From the NCBI GenBank assembly GCA_001642415.1, contig LTDK01000135.1:78730-142729 (forward strand): a DNA stretch of 64,000 bases, read 5' to 3'. This document shows, one piece after another, positions 46,538 through 56,173 of the stretch. This stretch comes from Nematocida ironsii (Eukaryota; Microsporidia). The stretch's first letter is position 1; each line of letters begins with the position of its first letter. The notes under the pieces are model-generated. The model saw nothing but the letters and a program-made list of their open reading frames with translations. It was not told the DNA's origin and searched no databases. Both the position numbers and the translations under genes were made by a program.

Positions 46538-47737
46538 TTATCCATAAAATGCTTCTATGATTTTGTAGCAATCTGTTACGCCCCTATAAATAAACCCTGT
46601 AAGAAAATATAATATATATATGTGCGAAAAAATAACTAGAAGTGCACCCGCTGATAGGAAAACAGTCACTTTAACAGAAGGATATATTCTTGTTAGCGAA
46701 TATCCCTTTTGCTTATATTCATGACATATTTCATCAATATTGTCTTTATCGTTCCTTTGCAGCTTAAGCAGTTTAAGCAGTTCATCCTTTTTCTTGAATC
46801 TATTATATATCCAGTTGCTTGAATCCTCTGCTATTTTATTTGTAAATTTAATATTTTCACAAATAATCAGTGCTTGCATGCGTGAACAGCGGCCAAGAAT
46901 AATATTTTTTATTGTGAAGTGATCGGATGGATAGGTTGTATTCGCTCCCTTCATATTCAAATAAATCGTACAATCCAGAATATTTTTAAGGGTTGGCTTT
47001 AATTCATCCAAAAGGAACTTAATTCCTTTCACTCTAGGGAATATTACTTCTTGAAATACATTGTTTATATCGTAGGGAATAGTCGTGTGTATGTTTCTTT
47101 CCTCTATTTCCTTTGGTGAAAGCTCCTTTAATAATTGTCTATTACGAAGTTCCTTATCCATAAATTCAATGTCTCTTTTTTTCGTCTGCTCATCAATGAA
47201 TGTGCCTTCTGGAAATATTACCAAATTGTAGCAATTGCTTTCATGAAGCACACTGCAGGCCTTCTTAAGCCGCTTTCTGTCTTCTTCCATCTTTCGGCTG
47301 AGAAGAACAAAGTTCAGCATGTTCATTCCCAGCTTTAAAGGATAAAATGCGCCAACTGCCTCCTTTGCAATAAATGAAATTCCTTCTTTTCCGGTTTTTA
47401 GAAGTAATGACCATATGTATATCCAATCAACATATGATGTGTGGTTTGATATAATTAGTGTGTTGTTTATAAGCTGATCCGCTGTTATTGGCTCATGCAG
47501 AACATACGTGTTATCTCCTATCAGTATACACAAAAGAGACTGCGTGACCAGTAGCCATAGTTTTCCCACAGCCGCCTTAAATCCCTCCATATTTATACCA
47601 AGGAATGAAAGACCTTGGTACACGCCATAAACTATTGGTATTACAACTATGCAGGCTATAAGATAAAACAAACAAGAAAATGTGAAGTACACTGTTCTGA
47701 ATAATGAGGTAATATTGCGCAATGGTCTTGTGGTCAT
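46538..47737 (-). CDS. PlsC-type lysophospholipid acyltransferase (CST26/LCLAT-like)
   Basis: 399 residues. A hydrophobic N-terminal segment (about 17-46) and a C-terminal one (about 359-388) flank the catalytic domain. Motif I is SNHTSYVDWIYIW (97-109) with the catalytic His99 and Asp104; motif III is IFPEGTFID (173-181); between them lie LGMNMLNFVLLSRKMEEDR and neighbours typical of this branch. The DWIYIW wording after the His/Asp motif matches fungal Cst26/YDR018C and animal LCLAT-type enzymes, which remodel acyl chains of acidic phospholipids in the endoplasmic reticulum, rather than the shorter Slc1. It faces the same way as RCL1, 89 bases downstream of it. Confidence 0.85.
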   Translation of the reverse strand: MTTRPLRNITSLFRTVYFTFSCLFYLIACIVVIPIVYGVYQGLSFLGINMEGFKAAVGKLWLLVTQSLLCILIGDNTYVLHEPITADQLINNTLIISNHTSYVDWIYIWSLLLKTGKEGISFIAKEAVGAFYPLKLGMNMLNFVLLSRKMEEDRKRLKKACSVLHESNCYNLVIFPEGTFIDEQTKKRDIEFMDKELRNRQLLKELSPKEIEERNIHTTIPYDINNVFQEVIFPRVKGIKFLLDELKPTLKNILDCTIYLNMKGANTTYPSDHFTIKNIILGRCSRMQALIICENIKFTNKIAEDSSNWIYNRFKKKDELLKLLKLQRNDKDNIDEICHEYKQKGYSLTRIYPSVKVTVFLSAGALLVIFSHIYILYFLTGFIYRGVTDCYKIIEAFYG

Positions 47738-47826
47738 TCTTCAATGTAGCTGGGTTATTTTTATAAATATTTATTATATAATAAACAATAAATTAAGAGT
47801 GTTACTAAATAATAAACAGGTCTAAA

Positions 47827-48903
47827 TTATTGGATAGGCTTGAAAATATTGGTGTATCCAACCCCGCACGACTTGATTACAAGCAAATTATCTGGAATGC
47901 CCGAATTAATGTCTTTTTCTGTTTTTATATAAGGTTCTACTGTATATGTATATTTCATTATTTTTTCTAGTAATAAAAGAACTTCTTTGTCTTTCTGTGA
48001 GATTCTTCTGATGATAACAGAACTCGCGTCAACCGTTGTTAGTGATAATAGTATAAAAATAAAGTACTGCACTGTATGGCTGTATGATCCACTACTTCTT
48101 ATGTTCTTATAAAACACTTGGACTAGTTTGTTTATTCTTTCCTCTGCGGTTACTTCCACTAATGAATCTGTCCCATCAACTGTGTACTCTACACCATAAA
48201 TAGAATTATGGCCAAATGCCAACAGAACTGATCCTTGCCCAGGCGTGCCGCTGGTTGTTTTGCTATTCCCTATATCATTGTATATCTTAACAGATGATGA
48301 TATTTGACTTAGGTGTCCTCTTGCTACATTACTTACCGTGTGCACTGTGTCACTATTTATTTTAGCCGAGTAATTTATTCCTATTATTCTTCTTAATTCT
48401 TCCCTGTGGCTTAATATAACAGGGGATAGTGATGTAGCAGTTTCTGCCATAAAAAGAACCTCCCCGTTTGTGGATGGGTAAAGTGCTCTTGTGATTATTT
48501 TAACTTCAGCAACAACCCCAAATTGACTTAATATTTTACAGTACATCGCACGGACCATGTCTATTGAAGTAAACTCTTTCTTATTTGTTGTTCCTTTGAG
48601 TGTAAGCCGTATTGGTATCCTGCAAAATGGAACCAGTGGAAGGAGAGCAATAATAACATCTGGAATTGTGTTGTGTACACATTGAAAGGAAAGCTCTCCT
48701 CCATTTATTGTCCCCGGTGTATATATGTATTCATCTTTTTCTTCTTTAATAGATGCGCCGGCAGATAGCTTCTTAAGTATTTGTATGTATTCACTTGTTG
48801 CATTATTACTTTCTTCATCACTTTGTTTTTTCAAGTGAATGGTTCTCTTGCAAATGCTGCTTAGTGTAAGAGCTATCTTGGGTTCATTTGAGCTAATTTC
48901 CAT
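47827..48903 (-). CDS. RCL1: RCL1, RNA cyclase-like ribosome biogenesis factor
   Basis: 358 residues (yeast Rcl1 has 367). Family segments include YTPGTINGGELSF, LPLVPFCRIPIRLTLKGTTNKKEFTSID (with loops), the PSTNGEVLF stretch, and an insert domain carrying VSNVARGHLS, then GQGSVLLAFGHNSI. It resembles the RNA 3'-phosphate cyclase fold but lacks the catalytic histidine region of true cyclases, as expected for Rcl1. With Bms1 it acts in the small-subunit processome during early pre-18S cleavage. It diverges from the TIP20-like gene, the two start codons being 36 bases apart. Confidence 0.88.
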   Translation of the reverse strand: MEISSNEPKIALTLSSICKRTIHLKKQSDEESNNATSEYIQILKKLSAGASIKEEKDEYIYTPGTINGGELSFQCVHNTIPDVIIALLPLVPFCRIPIRLTLKGTTNKKEFTSIDMVRAMYCKILSQFGVVAEVKIITRALYPSTNGEVLFMAETATSLSPVILSHREELRRIIGINYSAKINSDTVHTVSNVARGHLSQISSSVKIYNDIGNSKTTSGTPGQGSVLLAFGHNSIYGVEYTVDGTDSLVEVTAEERINKLVQVFYKNIRSSGSYSHTVQYFIFILLSLTTVDASSVIIRRISQKDKEVLLLLEKIMKYTYTVEPYIKTEKDINSGIPDNLLVIKSCGVGYTNIFKPIQ

Positions 48904-48939
48904 TTGTTAAAAAATATTGTTTGCAAAACAATTTCTATA

Positions 48940-50676
48940 ATGAGAGCCAACGACTTGCTTGAAATAGAAGAAAGAATTTCAAATCTTTTATCCCAGGAAG
49001 AAAAAAAGAGGGGAGAGCGCACAGAAATGCTAAAACGAATCCAGGTAAGCATTGAAAAAAGAAGAACCCTGTGCAGCGAGCTAGAGAAAGAGAAACAGAA
49101 GAGAATAGATAATCTAAATAAACAAAAGGAGGCACTTAAAAAAGCAAAAATAATAGCACAGAATAAGGAAAATGAAGAAATAAAGGAGAAAAAAGAGCAA
49201 ATTCGAAAAGAGTACATTCAAGCAATTGAGAATGTAAATCAGCTAGAGCTTGTTCTTTCCAAGGACATGCCCGCAACAGTAAAGAAGATAGTTTTAATGG
49301 GAAAAGAGGCAAAGAAGTCTGGGTTTAAAACTCTTTCAGTGGCCATTACAGAGCATTTGTCAGAGGAAATAAGGAAATTTATTGTTCAGTCTAAAAAAGT
49401 ATCAAGCAATCTTAGAGTGGACAAGCTAATTGATTTAGTTAAAGGACTAAACAGATCCATTGCGCTATGCGAGGATGGAGCAGATAAAATAGAAAGAAGA
49501 AGAGAGATGTACTTGGATGGTTTGTTTGCAGATGTTGTGGAGGGATTTACCAACCACTTTTTCAGCCAATTTGAGACAAATCGACTAGATAAGCCTGAGT
49601 GGTACTTAGACTATCTTAAGGGCATTATAGCAGAACACGAGAAAATATTTTCTGTTCTTTCCCAAATTGACGAATTAGAGACGGAAGAAGAAGGAATGGA
49701 GGAGAGTGTTATAAAAGAAAAATATTTTCATGGCTTAATTGACCGGATTTATGGCGATATAATATATAAAAAGCTGAATGAATGCATATACAGCAGCTCA
49801 AAGCAGCAGGAGAAGCTTATTATGCACCATGCAGAAGAACTTTCACTGTTTGAAAGAGAGTTATTTTCTTTGTACAAGTACAAGAGAATAGAGAAGATTC
49901 CCAAAAAAGAAGCAGACTTTATAGAAAATCTGTTCATTTGCGGAATAGAGAATGAGTTGCATAGTATTATGAAGAAGGATTATACACAGTGGAGCGATAT
50001 GTTTATGTACCTTCTTAAAACAACGTTTAAGAAGGCAGCGGCCCTTTACTCTATTATTCCTGACGCCCATGTTGTTCTTCTAGAAGCCGCGATAAAGAAA
50101 TATTTGGATGGATTAACGGTTTTTTTGAACTCGTTTTTATACCAAAAAACAGAAGAACAGGTGATTCTGATGCATTTCATAGAGGAAATATCTCATTTAG
50201 AAGAAGAGTTAATTGATATAGAGACTGAATTTGGTATTCTAGTTGGAGAGGTGACTATATTGAATGCTCCATATTTGGGTGAGTTCAAAAATAGCATGTT
50301 AGATATTCTAGAGAGAGTTCTAGAGGAGAAAGTGGAAAGAGCAATGGGCCCCTTCACTGACTATAGATTTATGGAGAAGCATGAAGAAGTAGAGGCCTTA
50401 TCAAACTTAGAAGAGGTCATTGAATCCGAGCTGGCCCTTATAGAAACACAAACGCTTAGCGATTGGATGCGAAGCAGTATTGCTACGATAATAGACAGAT
50501 ACATCTCAGAGAATGTGTTATTGGATAGCATTGATGAGGAGGCGGATGTTAATAGGGCCAAAAGCAATTTTACCCTGATAATAGAAATACTTAAAAAGAA
50601 TGGCATACAAGATAAATTAGTGCATTCTAAAAGAAAATGCCAAGAACTATCTGCCAATTTGCATAAAATCGCATAA
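48940..50676 (+). CDS. TIP20: TIP20/RINT1-family vesicle-tethering protein
   Basis: 578 residues from the ATG at 48940; the frame is open 12 codons further upstream, but only to a TTG. The first ~100 residues are a strongly charged coiled coil. The rest is helical throughout. The hallmark is GFTNHFFSQFETNRLDKPEWYLDYL, split here around position 220, which matches HF-----TN----PEW-L of RINT1/Tip20. These proteins form the Dsl1/NRZ complex at the endoplasmic reticulum, which captures COPI vesicles together with SNAREs Ufe1, Sec20 and Use1. It is shorter than yeast Tip20 (701). No other Dsl1 subunit is in the window. Confidence 0.75.
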   Translation: MRANDLLEIEERISNLLSQEEKKRGERTEMLKRIQVSIEKRRTLCSELEKEKQKRIDNLNKQKEALKKAKIIAQNKENEEIKEKKEQIRKEYIQAIENVNQLELVLSKDMPATVKKIVLMGKEAKKSGFKTLSVAITEHLSEEIRKFIVQSKKVSSNLRVDKLIDLVKGLNRSIALCEDGADKIERRREMYLDGLFADVVEGFTNHFFSQFETNRLDKPEWYLDYLKGIIAEHEKIFSVLSQIDELETEEEGMEESVIKEKYFHGLIDRIYGDIIYKKLNECIYSSSKQQEKLIMHHAEELSLFERELFSLYKYKRIEKIPKKEADFIENLFICGIENELHSIMKKDYTQWSDMFMYLLKTTFKKAAALYSIIPDAHVVLLEAAIKKYLDGLTVFLNSFLYQKTEEQVILMHFIEEISHLEEELIDIETEFGILVGEVTILNAPYLGEFKNSMLDILERVLEEKVERAMGPFTDYRFMEKHEEVEALSNLEEVIESELALIETQTLSDWMRSSIATIIDRYISENVLLDSIDEEADVNRAKSNFTLIIEILKKNGIQDKLVHSKRKCQELSANLHKIA

Positions 50677-50908
50677 TATGTTAATAAATAGCTTTTAACA
50701 GGCCTCCTGAGTTACGATTTCTTTCCATCTTTCAGGCACTAATTCCAGTATACTTTTCTCACATAGCGTATTGTATTGAAAAACATTCGAAAATTAATTC
50801 TAGCACAAATATCATTAGCAAGCCATTTTTTTATAACTACATTAGCTCTACATAGGGAGAACATACACTGCATACTTGTGATGCATTTTATACCCCAAGA
50901 ATTAAAAA

Positions 50909-51022
50909 GTGCAGCACTCTGTGTTCCCACGCGGTCTCCCATCGCAGTACTATCAAAGCTGTCACGCGCTTAACTTCAGAGATCGAACGGGTTCTGGTGT
51001 GTACGCAGGCATATGGCCGCAC
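50909..51022 (-). rRNA. 5S ribosomal RNA
   Basis: Reading the minus strand, the sequence begins GTGCGGCCATATGCCTGCG and ends GAGTGCTGCAC, whose ends pair as a seven-base stem (GTGCGGC with GCTGCAC, one G-U pair), the helix I of 5S rRNA. Internal hallmarks are GATCTCTGAAGTTAAGC (box A region) and AGTACTGCGATGGGAGACC and CGTGGGAA (box C region), the pol III internal promoter. TTTTT follows at once as terminator. About 114 bases, slightly short of the usual 119-120. It stands alone, not in an rRNA unit. Confidence 0.93.
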
Positions 51023-51408
51023 GTGTATATTTCGCACCTACAGATTTTCTTACCATGTTAACATATAGATTTTTTTAAATGGAAATCAGTTTATTGGTAG
51101 AATATAGAAAATATTCGGGCTATGTCTCTGCTGAAAATGAATACTTGCCATAGATTACTAAATATAACCCGAAATATTTTATATCTGGAGAATTGCTTTT
51201 ATTATGGAGCTATACATCAGCATATGGGGATATAGCCTAGTGATTGATTTTCTGATACTTCTTCTGTTTATGGCGCTCCTTCATATAAGAAGTATAGAGG
51301 CCATTCTGTTGCTATTATTTCGGACAGAAGTCTTTTCTATAAGTTTAAATATTTATTTTTGTCGCATAATAAGCTATGCATAATAGAGCCTACATTTATA
51401 ATAATTAT
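51023..51408. other. gene-free interval upstream of 5S rRNA
   Basis: About 390 bases. Two motif copies face each other: ATTCGGGCTAT (51113-51123) and TATAACCCGAAA (51163-51174), 40 bases apart. No gene seen. Confidence 0.55.
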
Positions 51409-53706
51409 TCATTTAAGAAAATTTAAAATCGCATAATGGACGCCTAAATAGGAAATAAATCCTGGCTCAGAGTCTAATTTATCTTCGCTGCTGTCTATTT
51501 TAGATGAAGAAAACGACCTAGCATATTCCCAAACGGATCCATTCAATTTTTCTATAGTGCAGCTTGGAATATTTTTTTCTCTATTGCTCAACTTATTTTT
51601 CTTTGTATACCAAATGCTGTATGCATCCTGCCCGACTTTACAGAATCTAATTGCATTTTTGTGTTTATCAGAGTTATTGCCTATAAATCCCATTAGATTT
51701 AGTGGGCTCTGAGGGATACTTGTTTCTTGCTCATCTGATCGATATATATAATGATGATAGAAGTAATCTCCGGTTGGAATCTGGTTTCTCCATTTTATTA
51801 CCCTATACTTTACTCCTTTTTGATATACTGTTGTGTAACTAGACGACATAGTATAGCAGTTAACACCAACGCTTAGCCCATCATCTAAGACCATAAACAG
51901 ATTTTTATAACAGTCGTGTATATTGTAGTCAGATCTCTTAATTGGTGGAATAACCGTATGCTTATCAGGAATTTTGTTGCTAAAATACATTGTTTGCATT
52001 ATATTTAAAGGGCTTGTCCATAAAAAGGGGCTTATTTTTAGACTGTCTCTTATTAGGGAATTTAAAAATAAAGGAATTGGAATTACTTCCTTTAATGGCT
52101 CATTGTTTAAATAGTCAATGTGAACAAACGAAATACCATCTGTTAAGAATCCAGACTCTATATAGTAAAATAGAATGTGCATTTCCGCATTTGATTTTAC
52201 ATAAGTGGACTTCTGCATTACTTCATTCATGTAAGTCCATGTGCCGCTATTCCCTATGGTATAATATGGAAATATACTCCCAGCTGTTAAATCTATTTTA
52301 AAAAGGTTTAATAGATGAAAGTTAATGTCATGAGCAGTGTGCACACATACTTTCTCTCCTTTACTGTTGAAGTAGTATGGAATGCACACTCTATGGCATC
52401 TGTGCCGAGAATTGTCTACATAATATACATGAAAATGTTCTATAGTTTCTGCTTCTAGAAGAGAGTTGTGTTCGTATATTGTACTGTGAGTGTAACTATA
52501 TAGTTTTAATTCACTCTTCTCTGAGTCATGGCTTGGCCAATTAGATTCTTGTATATAAATCTCAAAAAGCATATACTCCCACAATTTAAATACCTCCTTT
52601 CCAAGTAATTCTGTGTTGTTGCTATTATATTTTGGAGCATTCTGATATAGAGTGGCCAATGCTCCATATATTGTAGAGTGTACATACTGCATTACATTAT
52701 TAACATTATAGGATGAGCCGAGTTTATTCTGCTGAGAGATAGATATGTTTTTGTGTACTTTAAGCCCGCAATTGAGTATATTTAATATGTGGCGGTAGCT
52801 ATTTATTATTTTTTCCTTACAAATATCTGCTATGCTATTTAAGTTCTTTGTTTTATAATATTGTATTTCATTGTTTTCTCTGATTATGTTGTAAATAGCC
52901 ACAAGCATGCTTAAATTATATGTATCCAATAGCTGATTGTAAAATTGTGTGTTTTCCGTGCACATGGGGATAAACTCTTTTTCCATATGCGAAAAATCAT
53001 TATAAATAACTGGATCACTTAGAATTAGCTCCAGTGCGGCTCTGACCACAGTATTCTCAAATGGAATTCTTGGGAGAGTTAATTTTTCTATTTGCTTCTG
53101 TATAGTATTGTTTTTATACAATTCTTGTACTTTTTTAAATAGAATGCATTGGTCTCCTAGGTTTAATACTTGATATACCCCCCTAGAGTCTTCCTTTAAA
53201 TTCAATCTTTGTATATTATTTTGCAGACTATGCCCGTCTGTATAATCACTTAAAACACTTTCTTCATATAAATCTGCCAATTGGTTTTTGCTGTATACCT
53301 CTGGCTTGTTTGATTTAATATATATAATCATCTGGCTCTTAATCATATAAAATCTTATTTCTGCATCACACTCATTATTCTGAGAATAAAAGGCAAGGTC
53401 TAGCTTATATTTCTGCAGAAATATATGCATCTTCGCTTTTAGTTCACATGAACACATGGCTGTAATGCGAAACGGAAAAATTATCATATAGTTCCATACG
53501 GATATATTGCAGAATAGTTCTTCTCTTTTCTGAAATAATATCTGAAGTTCTTTTGAAATTCTTTCATGAGTTAATCTTTCCTTTATGCCACTATTACTTG
53601 TAATAGAAGAAGACATTGTATTTACAGAAGAAGCAGCCACTCTATCCCACCAAAGAATCCCTATTATAAGTATAAGGCGTGCATTTATGCAGATTTTATA
53701 CCACAT
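51409..53706 (-). CDS. unrecognised secreted or anchored protein, 765 residues
   Basis: No family recognised. The N-terminus (YKICINARLILIIGILWWDRVAA) fits a signal peptide with a cleavage site after the Ala pair. The rest is a long, mostly helical and aromatic-rich protein with many Tyr, Asn and Ile, several isolated cysteines (for example RCHRVCIPYYF near 420 and VNCYTMSS near 620) and no C-terminal membrane segment. Composition and AT-rich surroundings differ from the housekeeping genes. Such proteins are common among exported or surface families in microsporidia; that placement is inference. Confidence 0.7.
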   Translation of the reverse strand: MWYKICINARLILIIGILWWDRVAASSVNTMSSSITSNSGIKERLTHERISKELQILFQKREELFCNISVWNYMIIFPFRITAMCSCELKAKMHIFLQKYKLDLAFYSQNNECDAEIRFYMIKSQMIIYIKSNKPEVYSKNQLADLYEESVLSDYTDGHSLQNNIQRLNLKEDSRGVYQVLNLGDQCILFKKVQELYKNNTIQKQIEKLTLPRIPFENTVVRAALELILSDPVIYNDFSHMEKEFIPMCTENTQFYNQLLDTYNLSMLVAIYNIIRENNEIQYYKTKNLNSIADICKEKIINSYRHILNILNCGLKVHKNISISQQNKLGSSYNVNNVMQYVHSTIYGALATLYQNAPKYNSNNTELLGKEVFKLWEYMLFEIYIQESNWPSHDSEKSELKLYSYTHSTIYEHNSLLEAETIEHFHVYYVDNSRHRCHRVCIPYYFNSKGEKVCVHTAHDINFHLLNLFKIDLTAGSIFPYYTIGNSGTWTYMNEVMQKSTYVKSNAEMHILFYYIESGFLTDGISFVHIDYLNNEPLKEVIPIPLFLNSLIRDSLKISPFLWTSPLNIMQTMYFSNKIPDKHTVIPPIKRSDYNIHDCYKNLFMVLDDGLSVGVNCYTMSSSYTTVYQKGVKYRVIKWRNQIPTGDYFYHHYIYRSDEQETSIPQSPLNLMGFIGNNSDKHKNAIRFCKVGQDAYSIWYTKKNKLSNREKNIPSCTIEKLNGSVWEYARSFSSSKIDSSEDKLDSEPGFISYLGVHYAILNFLK

Positions 53707-54487
53707 AGTAAATTTAAATTTAATTTTTATTATTTATCTATGTTATAATTTCTTACTATATTAAATCTAATTTATAACCTGATATTTTTGCTATTTTAAA
53801 CAATTTACATATAGTGTCTCTTATGTTTTTAAGAGTATTTTGGCTTGCTACTAGTTAAACTTAATCATTGTTTGGCTGTATTATCTATTTTAATACACCG
53901 ATGTGTTAAATCCCGTCTTGTTTAATATAGTCTGATTCTGTCATGATTTTGTTTTATCATTTTTGTTTCTGTGTTTTATCCTTATGGTGTTTGCTGTTAT
54001 ATATATAATTTCTATTATTAAATATTTAAATATTTCAAATTGTATAAATATAAAATATGTTCATTTTTTCTATGAAATATTTCATTGAATATGAATTTAT
54101 TATAAAAAAGAATAAAATATAGGAATCAATTAAAACCATTTAACTATTATATAGAAACAATTTATAATAAAAGCCTTAAAAACAATATACTTACAATTTC
54201 ATATCATATTAATTAACGAGTGCATAATAACCAATTATATTTCAAAAGAAAACTTAAAAGAGCTAGTTTTATTGAATTGTTATAGTATGGTGGGCTCTTT
54301 TTTGCATATATGTGATATAGATAAGCGATCTAATATATGGGTACGTAGCCGTTAATATGTATTACATAGACCCATTGCATGTTTATGATATACTGCCAAA
54401 TAATGTATGCTTATTATTAATAGAATAATAGTTTTATTTAAGATTTTCTTTCCTATTAATAGTAGTTAATACTTTATTTTCTATATT
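53707..54487. other. gene-free AT-rich interval
   Basis: About 780 bases upstream of the 765-residue gene and downstream of the 444-residue gene. Extremely AT-rich; no coding frame, motif copy or repeat noted. Confidence 0.5.
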
Positions 54488-55822
54488 TCAGATTATAATA
54501 TATTTGAAGTAAACTTTTTTCAAACTATCACAATCACAGTGTAATAAGAATATAGCAAGAAAACTTATTATTAAAACTAAAAAAATAGATAATACTATAA
54601 TTCCAGACCAATTCGTAGATTGATTTGGAGTGATTTCCTGATACAATGCATCGTTCTCTGTAATATTAGAACATGTTTCTAGATAATCATCTATTGTATT
54701 TGATGTTTCAGAAGGTGGTGTATTATACAATGCGATCTTTTTCTGCCTACACAGAGCATACAGCTCATTTGGAAGCAATTTTTTATAAGTAAAAAACTTT
54801 ATAACAGGGCGGTGAACTATACTTAGCTGTTTTTGAACAGTTCTAACATAATTAGGAATTGTATTTTCTAAAAAAATATCTTTTGCATATTCGTTAATCT
54901 CATTGAAATTGGCATACCATGTATTTATCTTCTCTATAGGAATGTTTTCATCACACATTTGAAGTAACTGTAGAGATGCAATAACCCCAGCTTTATATGG
55001 GTATTCCCGTGTGACGATCTGGCAGTCCTTAGAAAGGAAAAAGAACAGCGCAGAAAAGACTGGTTTAAAGAAAGAAAATTCTTCATATGCATCTTCTAAT
55101 ACAAAAGCAGACTTTTCCATTGCTTGGATAGGATAGAACGGATTGTCATATCCTGTGCTCAGAAATAGCTGTAATGAGTAAATTTCATCAGATGTTAAAT
55201 GAAGAGAACTAAAATTTGCGATGACTTCTCCATTATCATTATGACCAGAAAGATTTCCTCCATGCTTAATTAGAATATTTAGCACTTTTTCTAGTCTTGT
55301 AGTTTTAGAAAACATACTACATTTTAAAAGAGCCTCTTCTGCCTTTTGTGGAGTTAGCTGCGACAAGAATGCAGGATTATAGGCATTAACTGCGTCTTTC
55401 AAATCCTTTAGTATATAGTTATGTATGTGGCTATATTGTAGCATTATAGAGAGATGGTTGTTGTTCATCAAATTATAATACGCTTTTCTCTGATTGGCAT
55501 CTTTCATTTCATTTCCTGCCTCTTCAATAGCACTCATAATAATTTCAGTTTCTTCAATTGATTTTCCAATTGCATCATTAACTGCTTCAGCACTTAGGAT
55601 CTGGTCATCTTTAATATTACGAGAAACCATAATCATGAAAGTGTTGTATGCCAGATTATTCAAGTATTTGAATTTGTCCTGAAATAGAATTTCTCTTTTG
55701 TAGAGGTCAAATATTAAATATATAACCTTAGGTACTGTTAAGGTATCTAAATTTTCAATTGAGTAGACCTCTCTTATTTTATCTGCCAGCTGTACATATA
55801 CATCTTTACTCACTATTTCCAT
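54488..55822 (-). CDS. unrecognised protein with C-terminal membrane anchor, 444 residues
   Basis: No family recognised. The first ~400 residues are helical, soluble and acidic, with no signal peptide. A single strong membrane helix lies at about 405-430 (GIIVLSIFLVLIISFLAIFLL), followed by a short tail HCDCDSLKKVYFKYIII. The topology is that of a tail-anchored protein with the bulk in the cytosol, unless a hidden signal exists. Stretches such as AEEALLKCSMFSKTTRLEKV and LEKVLNILIKHGGNL have an ankyrin-like flavour but do not make a repeat series. Likely lineage-specific. Confidence 0.7.
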   Translation of the reverse strand: MEIVSKDVYVQLADKIREVYSIENLDTLTVPKVIYLIFDLYKREILFQDKFKYLNNLAYNTFMIMVSRNIKDDQILSAEAVNDAIGKSIEETEIIMSAIEEAGNEMKDANQRKAYYNLMNNNHLSIMLQYSHIHNYILKDLKDAVNAYNPAFLSQLTPQKAEEALLKCSMFSKTTRLEKVLNILIKHGGNLSGHNDNGEVIANFSSLHLTSDEIYSLQLFLSTGYDNPFYPIQAMEKSAFVLEDAYEEFSFFKPVFSALFFFLSKDCQIVTREYPYKAGVIASLQLLQMCDENIPIEKINTWYANFNEINEYAKDIFLENTIPNYVRTVQKQLSIVHRPVIKFFTYKKLLPNELYALCRQKKIALYNTPPSETSNTIDDYLETCSNITENDALYQEITPNQSTNWSGIIVLSIFLVLIISFLAIFLLHCDCDSLKKVYFKYIII

Positions 55823-56173
55823 TATAAAAATATTCTTTTTCTGATTATATAGTTAATTTAAAGTCATAAATATAAAAATTAAAAACTAGAAACCCAAAGT
55901 AAATTTAAGATAGAGATGTAAAAACAAGATTTATATCAGTAAGATTATGTTTAAAGCGATTTTTATATAGAAAATATGTCCTTTATGTGCAGATGGCCAT
56001 AAATACTTTATTATAAAACTTGTATGTTAGAAAAATTGGCATAATAATTATGTATAATAGAACAGGCTTCAGATTTTGTATTTATTTGAATTGGTGTCTG
56101 AAATAGTTAAATGTTCACAGGCTGTAATTTTGCGATACGCCTTAGACCATATATCTGATTTAGACAGATTATA
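55823..56173. other. short gene-free interval
   Basis: About 350 bases between the start of the 444-residue gene and the end of ISWI, both on the minus strand. The 100 bases next to ISWI are GC-richer and continue its frame past the TAG stop for 34 codons; I take that as chance or 3' UTR. Confidence 0.45.

Noticed and set aside
48904..48939. Upstream extension of the TIP20-like protein from a TTG, and similar extensions for ISWI (TTG), the formin-like protein (GTG) and the RRM protein (TTG)
   Set aside because: Non-ATG starts are not expected here. In each case a good ATG lies shortly downstream, and the extensions would meet or crowd the divergent neighbour in two of the four cases.
50739..50942. 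Minus-strand frame of 67 codons
   Set aside because: It runs into the 3' half of the 5S rRNA gene and has no coding character.
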